A DNA stretch of 64,000 bases from Nonomuraea jabiensis (GTDB lineage Bacteria; Actinomycetota; Actinomycetes; Streptosporangiales; Streptosporangiaceae): contig NZ_JACHMB010000001.1 in NCBI RefSeq assembly GCF_014204795.1, positions 4,030,001-4,094,000 of the forward strand, read 5' to 3'. The position numbers and the translations under genes were made by a program. Of this stretch, positions 49,045-57,929 are shown piece by piece (the stretch's first letter is position 1; every line of letters starts with the position of its first letter). The notes under the pieces were generated by a model that was given only the letters and a program-made list of their open reading frames with translations, did not search any database and had not been told where the DNA came from.

Positions 49045-49854
49045 ATGTTCAAAAGGAACAAACACGGCATCCAGATCAAGTCGCCGGAGCAACTGGAGAA
49101 GATGCGGGCGGCCGGCCTGGTGGTCGGGCGCACGCTCGACCTGCTGAAGCGCTCGGTCGAGCCCGGCATGACGCCGCTCGACCTCGACGTCATCGCCGAG
49201 AAGGCGATCAGGGACGAGGGCGCGATCCCGTCGTTCAAGGGCTACCAGGGCTTCCCGGCGACGATCTGCGCGTCGGTGAACGACGAGGTGGTGCACGGCA
49301 TCCCGACCGACGCCAGGAAGCTGCGCGAGGGCGACATCATCTCCATCGACTGCGGCGCGATCCTGGACGGCTGGCACGGCGACTCGGCCGTGACGGTCCC
49401 GGTCGGCGAGGTGGACCCGAAGCTGACCGAGCTGATGCGGATCACCGAGGAGGCCATGTGGCGCGGCATCGCGGCGCTGCGGGTCGGCCGCCACCTGTCC
49501 GACATCGGCTGCGAGGTGGAGCGGTACGTCAAGTCTCAGGGCCGCTTCGGCATCCCCCCGGAGTACGGCGGCCACGGCATCGGCACCGAGATGCACATGG
49601 ACCCCTGGATCGCCAACCACGGCCGCCCCGGCCGGGGCCCGGTGCTGGAAGAGGGCATGTGCCTGGCCATCGAGCCCATGGTGAACCTGGGCACCGAGCG
49701 CACCCGCGTGCTGGCCGACGAGTGGACCGTCGTGACGGTCGACGGCAAGCACTCCGCGCACTTCGAGCACAGTGTCGCCGTGACACATAATGGTCCTTGG
49801 GTGCTGACCGCCTTGGACGGCGGGCAAGAGCGCCTGGCCCAACCGCAGAACTGA
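49045..49854 (+). CDS. map: Methionine aminopeptidase, type I
   Basis: 269 residues from ATG 49045 (MFKRNKHGIQIKSPEQLEKM), GGGGGG upstream; an open frame to 48949 adds an unlikely N-terminus crossing the hairpin. The five metal ligands are visible: Asp in ISIDCGA, Asp in WHGDSAV, His in GGHGIG, Glu in AIEPM and Glu in HFEHSVAV. Removes initiator Met from nascent proteins. Confidence 0.96.
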   Translation: MFKRNKHGIQIKSPEQLEKMRAAGLVVGRTLDLLKRSVEPGMTPLDLDVIAEKAIRDEGAIPSFKGYQGFPATICASVNDEVVHGIPTDARKLREGDIISIDCGAILDGWHGDSAVTVPVGEVDPKLTELMRITEEAMWRGIAALRVGRHLSDIGCEVERYVKSQGRFGIPPEYGGHGIGTEMHMDPWIANHGRPGRGPVLEEGMCLAIEPMVNLGTERTRVLADEWTVVTVDGKHSAHFEHSVAVTHNGPWVLTALDGGQERLAQPQN

Positions 49855-49872
49855 CCCCCGGGAGTGGGTGGG

Positions 49873-50322
49873 ATGGCGAACAGCCCCGAGATGCGAGCCT
49901 CCGACGCCGACCGCGACCGCGTCGCCGCCATCCTCCGCGAGCACACCGCGCAGGGTCGCATCACGATGGACGAGTTCAACGAGCGGCTCGAGCAGCTCTA
50001 CAAGAGCAGGACGTACGGAGAGCTGGCCAAGCTGACGGTCGACCTGCCCGACGTGGACCTGCGCAACCAGCCCGCCACGGTGTCACAGAGCCCCGCACGG
50101 CGCACCGGCCTGCACCCCGGCCTGCGGGCGGCCTGGGGCGCATGGGCGTCGGCCAGCGGCATCAACTGGGTGATCTGGCTGATCGTGAGCATCACGTCCG
50201 AGCACCTGATCTACCCCTGGCCGCTGTGGGTCATGGGCCCGTGGGGCGTCATCCTGCTGATCAGCACCGTCTTCGGCAGCCCGCCGCCCGACAAGTCCAA
50301 GAAGAAAAAGAAGAACAAGTAG
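49873..50322 (+). CDS. DUF1707-domain membrane protein
   Basis: 149 residues. The N-terminal DUF1707 block is clear: MRASDADRDRVAAILREHTA then GRITMDEFNERLEQLYKSRT and YGELAKLTVDLPDV (5-62). After a linker come two hydrophobic helices (SGINWVIWLIVSITS and WPLWVMGPWGVILLIST), a 2TM-like module, and a Lys-rich end (KKKKKNK). Function of the family is unknown. I start at ATG 49873; GTG 49864 is 3 codons earlier. It follows map by 18 bases, so is probably cotranscribed. Confidence 0.8.
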   Translation: MANSPEMRASDADRDRVAAILREHTAQGRITMDEFNERLEQLYKSRTYGELAKLTVDLPDVDLRNQPATVSQSPARRTGLHPGLRAAWGAWASASGINWVIWLIVSITSEHLIYPWPLWVMGPWGVILLISTVFGSPPPDKSKKKKKNK

Positions 50323-50328
50323 GGCTGT

Positions 50329-50342
50329 GTGCACTAGTGCAC
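50329..50342. promoter_or_regulatory. 14-base palindrome GTGCACTAGTGCAC
   Basis: A perfect palindrome immediately after the DUF1707 gene and 84 bases upstream of the secreted-protein gene. A partly similar GTGTGCATTCGTGCGCA follows at once. Candidate operator; no regulator identified. Confidence 0.4.
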
Positions 50343-50425
50343 TGTGTGCATTCGTGCGCAGTACGGATATGTCTGGATTCCTAACGTGAGCTGTGTCGAG
50401 AAGCACGACTCACGGAGGAACCGAA

Positions 50426-50827
50426 ATGCGCAAGATCCTGGCGGCCACCGCTCTCGCCGGCTCGATCGCCCTCACCGGGCTCGCCGTCGCCCCCGCCGCC
50501 CAGGCGGCCACCGCCACCCAGTCGACGGCCACGTCGATCAGCAGCTGGGGCAAGTACTACTCCGGCAACCACAAGGCCTTCACCTACGGCAAGACCTGGA
50601 AGCAGCACGGCAAGGTCTACACCCACTGGTACGGCAAGGAGTTCACGCCGAAGAAGGGGTACGTGTGGTTCAAGTACTACTCCGGCGGCAGCTGGCACAA
50701 GTTCGTCCAGGGCTGGGACGGCTCGTACCAGGCGACCTGGTCGAAGTTCGGCATCCAGAAGCTGTACACCTACACCTGCTGGGGCGGCCCGACCACGTAC
50801 TGCGGTCCGACGCACCGCATCTACTAG
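50426..50827 (+). CDS. Small secreted aromatic-rich protein of unknown function
   Basis: 133 residues. A Sec signal peptide is clear (MRKILAATALAGSIALTGLA, cleavage likely after AQA near residue 31). The mature part of about 100 residues is rich in Tyr, Trp, Lys and Gly, with the near-repeats WGKYYSGNHKAFTYGKTWKQ and VWFKYYSGGSWHKFVQGWDG. Its end has two Cys (TCWGGPTTYC) that could form a disulfide. I do not recognise a family. ATG 50426 follows GGAGG; an in-frame GTG at 50393 is discarded. Terminator follows. Confidence 0.8.
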   Translation: MRKILAATALAGSIALTGLAVAPAAQAATATQSTATSISSWGKYYSGNHKAFTYGKTWKQHGKVYTHWYGKEFTPKKGYVWFKYYSGGSWHKFVQGWDGSYQATWSKFGIQKLYTYTCWGGPTTYCGPTHRIY

Positions 50828-50847
50828 GACCTCACCCAATGGAACAG

Positions 50848-50877
50848 GGCCCGCCGGGATCTCTCCCTCGGCGGGCC
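50848..50877 (+). terminator. Terminator after the secreted-protein gene
   Basis: GGCCCGCCG-N12-CGGCGGGCC, a 9-base-pair stem followed by TTCC. Separates the secreted-protein gene from the infA operon. Confidence 0.7.
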
Positions 50878-51118
50878 TTCCGCTGTGCAGGAAGGTCCGA
50901 AGGCCGGTGAACGTGGGGTAGACTCGTCCGTGGTTGTGTCAGGACACCTGGCACGCGTTTCGCGTTTTAGGCTCAGGTGTCGTACACTCCTTAGTCGGCT
51001 CACTATGACCATCACGCGTCGGCGACCGTTGCCGGTCGCCGCTCTCTTCGAAGCGTGAGGTCGCGGCTGCTTAGTGAACCGGAGCCTCAGACGATCGATC
51101 AGTGAAACGCGAGGAATC

Positions 51119-51340
51119 TTGGCCAAGAAAGACGGCGCCATCGAGATCGAGGGCACTGTGGTCGAGTCGCTCCCGAACGCCATGTTCCGGGTGCAGCTCG
51201 ACAACGGCCATAAGGTCCTGGCCCATATCAGCGGGCGAATGCGGATGCACTACATCCGGATTCTGCCGGACGACCGGGTAGTCGTTGAACTGAGCCCCTA
51301 CGACCTGAGTCGTGGGCGGATCGTCTACCGATACAAGTAA
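51119..51340 (+). CDS. infA: Translation initiation factor IF-1
   Basis: 73 residues starting at TTG 51119 (MAKKDGAIEIEGTVVESLPN) with GAGGA upstream; earlier starts in the same frame are not supported by the family. OB-fold protein that binds the 30S A site. First gene of the alpha operon. A possible -10 element TACACT lies at 50983 without a clear -35. Confidence 0.97.
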   Translation: MAKKDGAIEIEGTVVESLPNAMFRVQLDNGHKVLAHISGRMRMHYIRILPDDRVVVELSPYDLSRGRIVYRYK

Positions 51341-51365
51341 GACGTCTGAGGAATCACGAAGGACA

Positions 51366-51479
51366 ATGAAGGTAAAGCCGAGCGTCAAGAAGATCTGCGA
51401 CAAGTGCAAGGTGATCCGCCGGCACGGTCGCGTCATGGTGATCTGCGACAACCTGCGCCACAAGCAGCGCCAGGGCTAG
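51366..51479 (+). CDS. rpmJ: Ribosomal protein bL36, zinc form
   Basis: 37 residues, ATG 51366 to TAG 51479 (MKVKPSVKKICDKCKVIRRH). Zinc ligands Cys11, Cys14, Cys27 and His32 are all present, so this is the zinc-containing type. 25 bases after infA. Confidence 0.96.
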   Translation: MKVKPSVKKICDKCKVIRRHGRVMVICDNLRHKQRQG

Positions 51480-51701
51480 TCGCCGCAAGGCTCCTCCGAG
51501 TCCGCCCCGATTGAGGGAGCGGGCTCGACGCATGAGGAGCCTGAGTCAGTAATCGCGTCCCACACCTGAGCAGGCGGGCCCTTTTCGAAGGCCCGAACCA
51601 CTCGGGAGACCCCCGGTCGGAGGCCGGGGCCCTCACCCCGGGCATTGGGGAGGGGTAGTGCGGCGCAAGACCTCCGCCACAAAGAAGGAGAATGCCCGAC
51701 C

Positions 51702-52082
51702 ATGGCTCGCCTGGTTGGCGTCGACCTCCCCCGCGAGAAGCGGCTGGAGATCGCTCTCACCTACATCTACGGAATCGGCCGCACCCGCGCCCAGGAGATC
51801 CTCCAGGCCACCGGTGTCAGCGGCGACCTGCGCGTGCACCAGCTCAGCGACACCGAGCTCGTCCCGATGCGTGACTACATCGAGGCGAACTTCAAGATCG
51901 AGGGTGACCTGCGCCGCGAGGTCCAGGCCGACATTCGTCGCAAGATCGAAATCGGTTGCTACCAGGGCATCCGGCACCGCAAGGGCCTGCCCGTCCACGG
52001 TCAGCGCACGCAGACCAACGCGCGCACCCGCAAGGGCAAGAAGAAGACCGTGGCCGGCAAGAAGAAGCCCGGTAAGAAGTAG
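51702..52082 (+). CDS. rpsM: Ribosomal protein uS13
   Basis: 126 residues from ATG 51702 (MARLVGVDLPREKRLEIALT); AAGGAG upstream. Lys-rich C-terminus reaches the P-site tRNA. A 222-base gap before it contains short GC hairpins (GGGCC...GGCCC near 51578-51593). Confidence 0.98.
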   Translation: MARLVGVDLPREKRLEIALTYIYGIGRTRAQEILQATGVSGDLRVHQLSDTELVPMRDYIEANFKIEGDLRREVQADIRRKIEIGCYQGIRHRKGLPVHGQRTQTNARTRKGKKKTVAGKKKPGKK

Positions 52083-52124
52083 TCCACAGCCGCGGACCGA
52101 AGACCTCAGGAGTAATGGCAAACA

Positions 52125-52529
52125 ATGCCTCCTAAGAGCCGTCAGGGCGCGCCGAAGAAGGTGCGCCGCAAGGAAAAGAAGAACGTCGCTCACGGGCACG
52201 CCCACATCAAGAGCACGTTCAACAACACCATCGTCTCGATCACGGACCCCAACGGGAACGTGATCTCCTGGGCCAGCGCCGGCCACGTGGGTTTCAAGGG
52301 CTCCCGCAAGTCCACCCCGTTCGCCGCCCAGATGGCCGCGGAGAACGCCGCTCGCCGCGCCATGGAGCACGGCATGCGCAAGGTTGACGTCTTCGTCAAG
52401 GGTCCCGGCTCCGGCCGTGAGACCGCGATCCGCTCCCTCCAGGCCACCGGCCTCGAGGTGGGCTCGATCCAGGACGTCACCCCGGTCCCGCACAACGGTT
52501 GCCGGCCGCCGAAGCGCCGCCGCGTCTGA
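52125..52529 (+). CDS. rpsK: Ribosomal protein uS11
   Basis: 134 residues (MPPKSRQGAPKKVRRKEKKN to PPKRRRV). Platform protein contacting mRNA at the E site. Conserved HIKSTFNNTIVSITDPNGN present. Confidence 0.98.
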   Translation: MPPKSRQGAPKKVRRKEKKNVAHGHAHIKSTFNNTIVSITDPNGNVISWASAGHVGFKGSRKSTPFAAQMAAENAARRAMEHGMRKVDVFVKGPGSGRETAIRSLQATGLEVGSIQDVTPVPHNGCRPPKRRRV

Positions 52530-52552
52530 ACAAGCCCAGGAGATACTGAGAA

Positions 52553-53179
52553 ATGGCTCGTTACACGGGCGCCGACTGCAAGCTGTGCCGTCGCGAGAAG
52601 ACCAAGCTCTTCCTCAAGGGCAGCAAGTGCGAGTCTGCCAAGTGCCCCATCGAGATCCGTCCTTACCCGCCGGGTGAGCACGGCCGCGGACGTCCCAAGG
52701 AGTCCGAGTACCAGCTTCAGCTTCGTGAGAAGCAGAAGACCCGCCGCATCTACGGCGTCCTCGAGAAGCAGTTCCACAACTACTACGAGGAAGCCACCCG
52801 CAAGACCGGCAAGACCGGTGAGGCGCTGCTCCAGATCCTGGAGAGCCGTCTCGACAACGTCGTCTACCGCGCCGGGTTCGCCCAGTCGCGCGACGCCGCC
52901 CGCCAGCAGGTGCGCCACGGCCACATCCTGGTGAACGGCAAGAAGGTCGACATCCCGTCCTACCGCATTCGCGAGCACGACATCATCGAGGTCCGCGAGA
53001 ACAAGCGCAACCTTCTGCCCTACGAGGTCGCCCGGGCGACCGCGGGCGAGCGCACCGTTCCCGCGTGGCTCGGCGTCGTGCCCGAGAAGCTCCGCGTCCT
53101 GGTTCACCAGCTGCCGGTTCGCCAGCAGATCGACACCCAGGTCCAGGAGCAGCTCATCGTCGAGTACTACTCGAAGTGA
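52553..53179 (+). CDS. rpsD: Ribosomal protein uS4, zinc form
   Basis: 208 residues with four N-terminal Cys (C9, C12, C26, C31) forming the zinc-type uS4, and the S4 RNA-binding domain (RLDNVVYRAGFAQSRDAARQ). Assembly initiator and decoding-fidelity protein; in E. coli it represses the alpha operon. Confidence 0.98.
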   Translation: MARYTGADCKLCRREKTKLFLKGSKCESAKCPIEIRPYPPGEHGRGRPKESEYQLQLREKQKTRRIYGVLEKQFHNYYEEATRKTGKTGEALLQILESRLDNVVYRAGFAQSRDAARQQVRHGHILVNGKKVDIPSYRIREHDIIEVRENKRNLLPYEVARATAGERTVPAWLGVVPEKLRVLVHQLPVRQQIDTQVQEQLIVEYYSK

Positions 53180-53185
53180 GCCTGA

Positions 53186-53213
53186 GTCGAGGTGCGGATT
53201 TCCGCACCTCGAC
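53186..53213 (+). terminator. Hairpin between rpsD and rpoA
   Basis: GTCGAGGTGCGGA-TT-TCCGCACCTCGAC, a perfect 13-base-pair stem 6 bases after rpsD, no T-run. Likely attenuates transcription into rpoA or marks an RNA processing site. Confidence 0.6.
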
Positions 53214-53273
53214 TACGCTGTTTATCGGAGTGGCGTCATATAGCGGGCGCCACACGAAAAGGGGAGACCCCAC

Positions 53274-54290
53274 ATGCTGATCGCTCAGCGTCCGACTCTT
53301 CTCGAAGAGTCGATCGACGACACCCGGTCCCGGTTCGTCATCGAGCCGCTGGAGCCGGGCTTCGGCTACACCATCGGCAACTCGCTCCGCCGCACGCTGC
53401 TGTCGTCCATTCCGGGCGCGGCCGTGACGAGCATCCGGATCGAGGGCGTCCTGCACGAGTTCTCGACCGTTCCCGGGGTCAAGGAAGACGTCACCGACAT
53501 CATCCTCAACCTCAAGGAACTGGTCGTCTCCTCCGAGCACGACGAGCCGGTCGTGATGTACCTGCGCAAGCAGGGCCCGGGTGAGGTCACCGCCGCCGAC
53601 ATCGCGCCGCCGGCCGGTGTCGAGGTGCACAACCCCGAGCTGCGCATCGCCACGCTCAACGGCAAGGCGAAGCTGGAGATGGAGCTGACCGTCGAGCGCG
53701 GTCGCGGCTACGTCTCCGCCGCCCAGAACAAGCAGCCGGGTCAGGAGATCGGTCGCATTCCGATCGACTCGATCTACTCCCCGGTGCTCAAGGTCACCTA
53801 CAAGGTCGAGGCGACCCGAGTCGAGCAGCGCACCGACTTCGACCGTCTCATCCTCGACGTCGAGACCAAGCCGGCCATGAAGCCCCGCGACGCGGTGGCC
53901 TCCGCCGGTAAGACCCTCGTCGAGCTCTTCGGCCTGGCCCGCGAGCTCAACGTCGAGGCCGAGGGCATCGACATCGGCCCGTCGCCGACCGACGCCGCCC
54001 TGGCCGCCGACCTGGCGCTGCCGATCGAGGAGCTCAACCTCACCGTTCGCTCCTACAACTGCCTCAAGCGCGAGGGCATCCACACCGTGGGCGAGCTCGT
54101 CGCGCGCAGCGAGCAGGACCTGCTGGACATCCGCAACTTCGGCGCCAAGTCGATCGAAGAGGTCAAGCAGAAGCTGCACGAGATGTCGCTGGCGCTCAAG
54201 GACTCCCCGCCCGGGTTCGACCCGAGCGCGGTGGCCGGCGGCGGCTACGACGACGACGACAGCGCCTACGTCGAGACCGAGCAGTACTGA
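53274..54290 (+). CDS. rpoA: RNA polymerase alpha subunit
   Basis: 338 residues (MLIAQRPTLLEESIDDTRSR). N-terminal dimerisation domain (GFGYTIGNSLRRTLLSSIPG) and C-terminal DNA-binding domain (LPIEELNLTVRSYNCLKREG, FGAKSIEEVKQKL) both complete, ending in an acidic tail. Shorter N-terminal starts are not needed. Confidence 0.98.
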   Translation: MLIAQRPTLLEESIDDTRSRFVIEPLEPGFGYTIGNSLRRTLLSSIPGAAVTSIRIEGVLHEFSTVPGVKEDVTDIILNLKELVVSSEHDEPVVMYLRKQGPGEVTAADIAPPAGVEVHNPELRIATLNGKAKLEMELTVERGRGYVSAAQNKQPGQEIGRIPIDSIYSPVLKVTYKVEATRVEQRTDFDRLILDVETKPAMKPRDAVASAGKTLVELFGLARELNVEAEGIDIGPSPTDAALAADLALPIEELNLTVRSYNCLKREGIHTVGELVARSEQDLLDIRNFGAKSIEEVKQKLHEMSLALKDSPPGFDPSAVAGGGYDDDDSAYVETEQY

Positions 54291-54303
54291 TCCGCTTTTC
54301 GAA

Positions 54304-54332
54304 GGCCCCGCGCGGTGTCATGGCGCGGGGCC
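54304..54332 (+). terminator. Hairpin between rpoA and rplQ
   Basis: GGCCCCGCGC-N9-GCGCGGGGCC, a perfect 10-base-pair stem in the 131-base gap after rpoA; no T-run. Another in the series of U-poor hairpins that punctuate these operons. Confidence 0.55.
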
Positions 54333-54421
54333 ACAGCAACGGATCGCATGAGCGACTGCGATCCGGCCCGACTCCGGTACCTGGTACGGCCGGGGCGGGT
54401 TAATCCAGGAGGAGAAAGACC

Positions 54422-54976
54422 ATGCCCAAGCCCACCAAGGGTGCACGTCTTGGCGGCAGCCCGGCGCACGAGCGGCTGATCCTGGCCAACCTGGCCACCG
54501 ATCTGTTCCGCCACGGCAAGATCCGCACGACGGTCGCCAAGGCCAAGCGCCTGCGCCCGGTGGCGGAGCGCCTGATCACCAAGGCGAAGAAGGGCGACAT
54601 CCACAACCGTCGCCAGGTCCTGACCGTCGTCAAGGACAAGGGCGTCGTGCACCACCTCTTCACCGAGATCGCGACGACGTTCGCCGAGCGTCCCGGTGGC
54701 TACACCCGGATCACCAAGGTCGGTCCGCGTAAGGGCGACAACGCCCCGATGGCGGTCATCGAGCTGGTGACCGAGCCGCTGAACGGCGTCACGACCCGCC
54801 GCACCGAGGCCCCGGCCGCCGCCGCGGCTCCGGCGCCCGCCGCGGAGGAGACCGAGGCTCCCAAGGCCGAGGAGAGCGCCGAGGAGAGCAAGGCCCCCGA
54901 GGCCGCCGCCGAGGAGGCTCCCGCCGCCGAGGAGACCCCGGCCGCCGAGGCTGAGGCGAAGAAGGACGAGGCCTGA
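54422..54976 (+). CDS. rplQ: Ribosomal protein bL17 with acidic tail
   Basis: 184 residues. The first 120 are standard bL17 (MPKPTKGARLGGSPAHERLI). The last 60 are an Ala/Glu-rich acidic tail (EEAPAAEETPAAEAEAKKDE) not present in E. coli; tails like this occur in actinobacteria. AGGAGGAG precedes the ATG. Last gene of the alpha operon. Confidence 0.97.
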   Translation: MPKPTKGARLGGSPAHERLILANLATDLFRHGKIRTTVAKAKRLRPVAERLITKAKKGDIHNRRQVLTVVKDKGVVHHLFTEIATTFAERPGGYTRITKVGPRKGDNAPMAVIELVTEPLNGVTTRRTEAPAAAAAPAPAAEETEAPKAEESAEESKAPEAAAEEAPAAEETPAAEAEAKKDEA

Positions 54977-54994
54977 TCTTTCAGGTCGGACGAG

Positions 54995-55031
54995 ACGGGC
55001 CCGGACCCCCTGCGGGGTGCGGGCCCGTTTT
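54995..55031 (+). terminator. Terminator after rplQ
   Basis: ACGGGCCCG pairs with CGGGCCCGT, with an internal ACCCC/GGGGT stem in the loop, followed by TTTT. It ends 20 bases before truA, so truA is either read through or has its own promoter. Confidence 0.75.
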
Positions 55032-55050
55032 CAGTTGAAGGAGGATCATC

Positions 55051-55947
55051 GTGGTACGGCTCCGCCTCGACCTCGCGTACGACGGGACCGACTTCTCCGG
55101 GTGGGCCAGGCAGCCGGGACGCCGGACCGTCCAGGGCGAGATCGAGCAGGCGCTCGGCAGGATCCTGCGCCTCGGCGAGCCCGCGATGCTGACCGTGGCC
55201 GGCCGCACCGACGCCGGCGTGCACGCGCGCGGCCAGGTGGCCCACGTGGACGTCCCCGACGGGTCGCTGGCCGAGCTCGACGGCAACAGAGGGCCCCTGG
55301 ACGTCCATGAGCGGCTCGCTGCGCTCGTCAGGCGCCTGGGTGGGATCCTGACCCCGGATGTGCGGGTTCATCGGGTCTGCGTGGCTCCTGAGGGCTTCGA
55401 CGCGCGTTTCTCGGCGATGTTCCGGAGGTACGCGTACCGGGTGAGCGACGCGGCGGGCGGCGTCGACCCGCTGCGGCGGCGCGAGGTGGTCTGGCACAAC
55501 CGGCCGCTGGACGCCGGCGCGCTCAACGCGGCGGCGGCGCGGCTGCTCGGGGAGCACGACTTCGCGGCGTTCTGCAAGAAGCGCGAGGGCGCTACCACGA
55601 TCAGGGAGCTGCAGCGGCTGGACTGGGCGCGCGAGCCCGACGGGGTGCTGGTGGCGACCGTCGTGGCGGACGCGTTCTGCCACTCGATGGTGCGGGCGCT
55701 GGTCGGGTCGCTGCTGGCGGCCGGTGACGGCAGCCGGCCGGTGGAGTGGCCCGGCCAGGTGCTGGCGCGGGCCGTACGGGACTCGGGGGTGCACGTCGCG
55801 CCCGCGCACGGGCTGTGCCTGGAGGAGGTGGGCTACCCGGCGGAGCCGGAGCTCGCCGCGCGGGCTCAGGCCACGCGGCGAGTGCGCACCGCCGTCCTGC
55901 AGCGGACGCCGTCAGCCCTTGGTGACGCGGCGCTCGAGGACGAGTGA
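55051..55947 (+). CDS. truA: tRNA pseudouridine(38-40) synthase
   Basis: 298 residues from GTG 55051 with GAAGGAGG upstream. Catalytic Asp is in GRTDAGVHARGQVAH. Other family blocks: RLRLDLAYDGTDFSGWARQP at the N-terminus, FDARFSAMFRRYAYRV, HDFAAFCKKREG and FCHSMVRALVGSLL. Modifies the anticodon arm of many tRNAs. It is the normal neighbour of rplQ. Its last 36 bases overlap the convergent gene at 55912. Confidence 0.95.
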   Translation: MVRLRLDLAYDGTDFSGWARQPGRRTVQGEIEQALGRILRLGEPAMLTVAGRTDAGVHARGQVAHVDVPDGSLAELDGNRGPLDVHERLAALVRRLGGILTPDVRVHRVCVAPEGFDARFSAMFRRYAYRVSDAAGGVDPLRRREVVWHNRPLDAGALNAAAARLLGEHDFAAFCKKREGATTIRELQRLDWAREPDGVLVATVVADAFCHSMVRALVGSLLAAGDGSRPVEWPGQVLARAVRDSGVHVAPAHGLCLEEVGYPAEPELAARAQATRRVRTAVLQRTPSALGDAALEDE

Positions 55948-57825
55948 GGTCTGGTCTCGGAACGCCCCGCTGACCTTGGGCAGCGTCTTCTCCTTGGACT
56001 CGGGGGTGTGGCCGTCGGCGTAGGTGGCGTAGCTGAAGACGATGTAGCGGCCCCACACCATCCCGGCCGCGTAGCCGCCGGCGATGTTCACGCGCTCGCC
56101 GCCCGAGCCGTCGGCGCCGGGGAGCGGGCGGAACCAGACGTTGCGTGAGAGGTTCTTGGACTGGTCGGCGATGATGGCCGCGTCCTTGTCGGGCAGGACC
56201 GCTATGCCCGTGGTGACCGCGTAGCGGTGCTTGCCGTCGACGTAGGTGGCCCTGAGGACGCGGCTGCACTTCTGCTCTTTCAGCGCGTCCGCGAACTCCC
56301 CTGTGGCGGCCTTGTCGCAGCTCGTCTCGACGGTCGCCTTGACCCTGGTGAACGTGGTGCCCGCCGCGCTGACCTTCTTCTTCGGGAACGCCTCCGAGAG
56401 CGACAGCTTCTGCGGGTCGGTCTGCTCGGAGTTGAGGATGGACGTGCCGTCGGGGGCGTCGGAGGGCGCCGCGGCGGCGGGCGTCCCGGTGCTGGGCTCG
56501 CTCGACGCGGTGGGCCGGGTGGCGGCCGTGGTGGGCGTGGGGGAGGTGACCGCCTGGTAGGCGAAGAATCCGCCGGTCGCGACCCCGGCCAGGGCCAGCG
56601 CGCCCAGCGTGACGAGCAGCGCCCGCTTGCTCTTGCCGGGTGGGGCGGGCGGCGGGGGCGGGGTCTGGAAGGGGGCCTGTTTGAACGCTCCAGGCGGGAA
56701 CGCCGGACTGCCGCCCTGGGGCCGGCTGAGCGGGGCGGCGGGCTTCTGTCCCCAGGTGTCCCTGGAGAACGGGAGATCGGGCAGCTTGGCCTCGGATGGC
56801 GGGTTGGGCGGCCAGACGGGCACGTCGCCGGGCTCGGGCGGGCGGGCCGACGCGTTGGCCGGATCGGACAGTGAGAGCGGCGGGGTGCCGGGTTCGGTGG
56901 GCTTGGGGGGGAAGGGTGGAACCGCCGGTTCGGCGAGATCCTCCTCCGGCGTGGCGACCGGGGCCGCCAGGAAGCCGTCGGGAGGGGTGTCCTGGTCGGC
57001 GATGGACGGCGGCTGGGCCCTGACCTCCGCCTGCTGGGCGGCCTCCCGGCGGGCCGCCTCCGGGTCGAAGTAGTGGGCCGGGCGGGTGAGGCCCTCCGGC
57101 TGGGTGGCGTTGGGGTCGAAGGGGGAGCCCGGCTCGTCGTTGTCGGGCTCGGCCACCAGCTCGCCCGTGGCGGCGGGCCAGGGCGGCATGGCGTGCGGGT
57201 CGCCGGGGGGCGCGGGCCACACCGGCATGCCCGCCGCCGCGGCGGTGAACGCCGGTGGCGGCTCCCACGACGGGCCGCCGGGCGCGGCCGGCTCGGCGGG
57301 CCAGACGCCGGGCTCCGGATCGTCCCAGGGGCGGATGGCCCGCACCTGTTCGGCTCGCAGCTGCTCGCCCAGCGTGGACCGGGGCCGGCCGACGAGCGTC
57401 TGGTCGGGGTCCTCCGCCTCGGCGACCGGGTGCGGCGGGCGCAGGCCGCCCGGGCGGGTGGGCTCGGACTCGTCGTCGTACCAGTCGTACGGCGCGGCGT
57501 CGTCGCCCGCCACCTCCCACGGCTGTACGCCGGGCGGCTCGTCGCCGGGGTCGGGCGGCGCGCTCCGGAGGACGGGGACGGAGGGTTGCGTCCCCGCCTC
57601 CGCCGCCTCGCCTGCCGCCTCGCCCGCCGTTTCGCCCCGCGGGGCCGGCGGCGGGGCGGGCGGCGCGTCGTCGGAGGAGCCGCGCACCTCCTCGTCGGCG
57701 GGGGCGAACGCCGGTGGTACGTCTCGCCCGCTGGTCTGGCCGAAGCTCGGCGGTGGCGTCGCTGGTGCGGCCGATCCGTCGGCTTCCCTGCGATCGTGCT
57801 CAGACCCGGGTTCCTGGCCACGCAT
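55912..57825 (-). CDS. Proline-rich single-pass membrane protein (first paralogue)
   Basis: 637 residues. Residues 1-405 are a disordered Pro/Ala/Glu-rich region (e.g. EDPDQTLVGRPRSTLGEQLR) that should be cytoplasmic. One membrane helix follows (ALLVTLGALALAGVATGGFF), then a Thr/Pro linker and an external domain of about 170 residues with two Cys (SCDKAATGEFADALKEQKCS) and GMVWGRYIVFSYATYADGHT. The external domain resembles that of the next gene, so they are paralogues. It may be a sensor or cell-envelope protein; no known domain is recognised. Confidence 0.75.
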   Translation of the reverse strand: MRGQEPGSEHDRREADGSAAPATPPPSFGQTSGRDVPPAFAPADEEVRGSSDDAPPAPPPAPRGETAGEAAGEAAEAGTQPSVPVLRSAPPDPGDEPPGVQPWEVAGDDAAPYDWYDDESEPTRPGGLRPPHPVAEAEDPDQTLVGRPRSTLGEQLRAEQVRAIRPWDDPEPGVWPAEPAAPGGPSWEPPPAFTAAAAGMPVWPAPPGDPHAMPPWPAATGELVAEPDNDEPGSPFDPNATQPEGLTRPAHYFDPEAARREAAQQAEVRAQPPSIADQDTPPDGFLAAPVATPEEDLAEPAVPPFPPKPTEPGTPPLSLSDPANASARPPEPGDVPVWPPNPPSEAKLPDLPFSRDTWGQKPAAPLSRPQGGSPAFPPGAFKQAPFQTPPPPPAPPGKSKRALLVTLGALALAGVATGGFFAYQAVTSPTPTTAATRPTASSEPSTGTPAAAAPSDAPDGTSILNSEQTDPQKLSLSEAFPKKKVSAAGTTFTRVKATVETSCDKAATGEFADALKEQKCSRVLRATYVDGKHRYAVTTGIAVLPDKDAAIIADQSKNLSRNVWFRPLPGADGSGGERVNIAGGYAAGMVWGRYIVFSYATYADGHTPESKEKTLPKVSGAFRDQTSLVLERRVTKG

Positions 57826-57929
57826 AGGGCGAGCCTAGCGAGAGTAGCGAGATCGTTATGTCGGTATGAGCGTTCCCAGTGGGATCCGGCATCCCGTTTG
57901 GGGGCCTATCGAATGAGAAGCCGGTTTCG

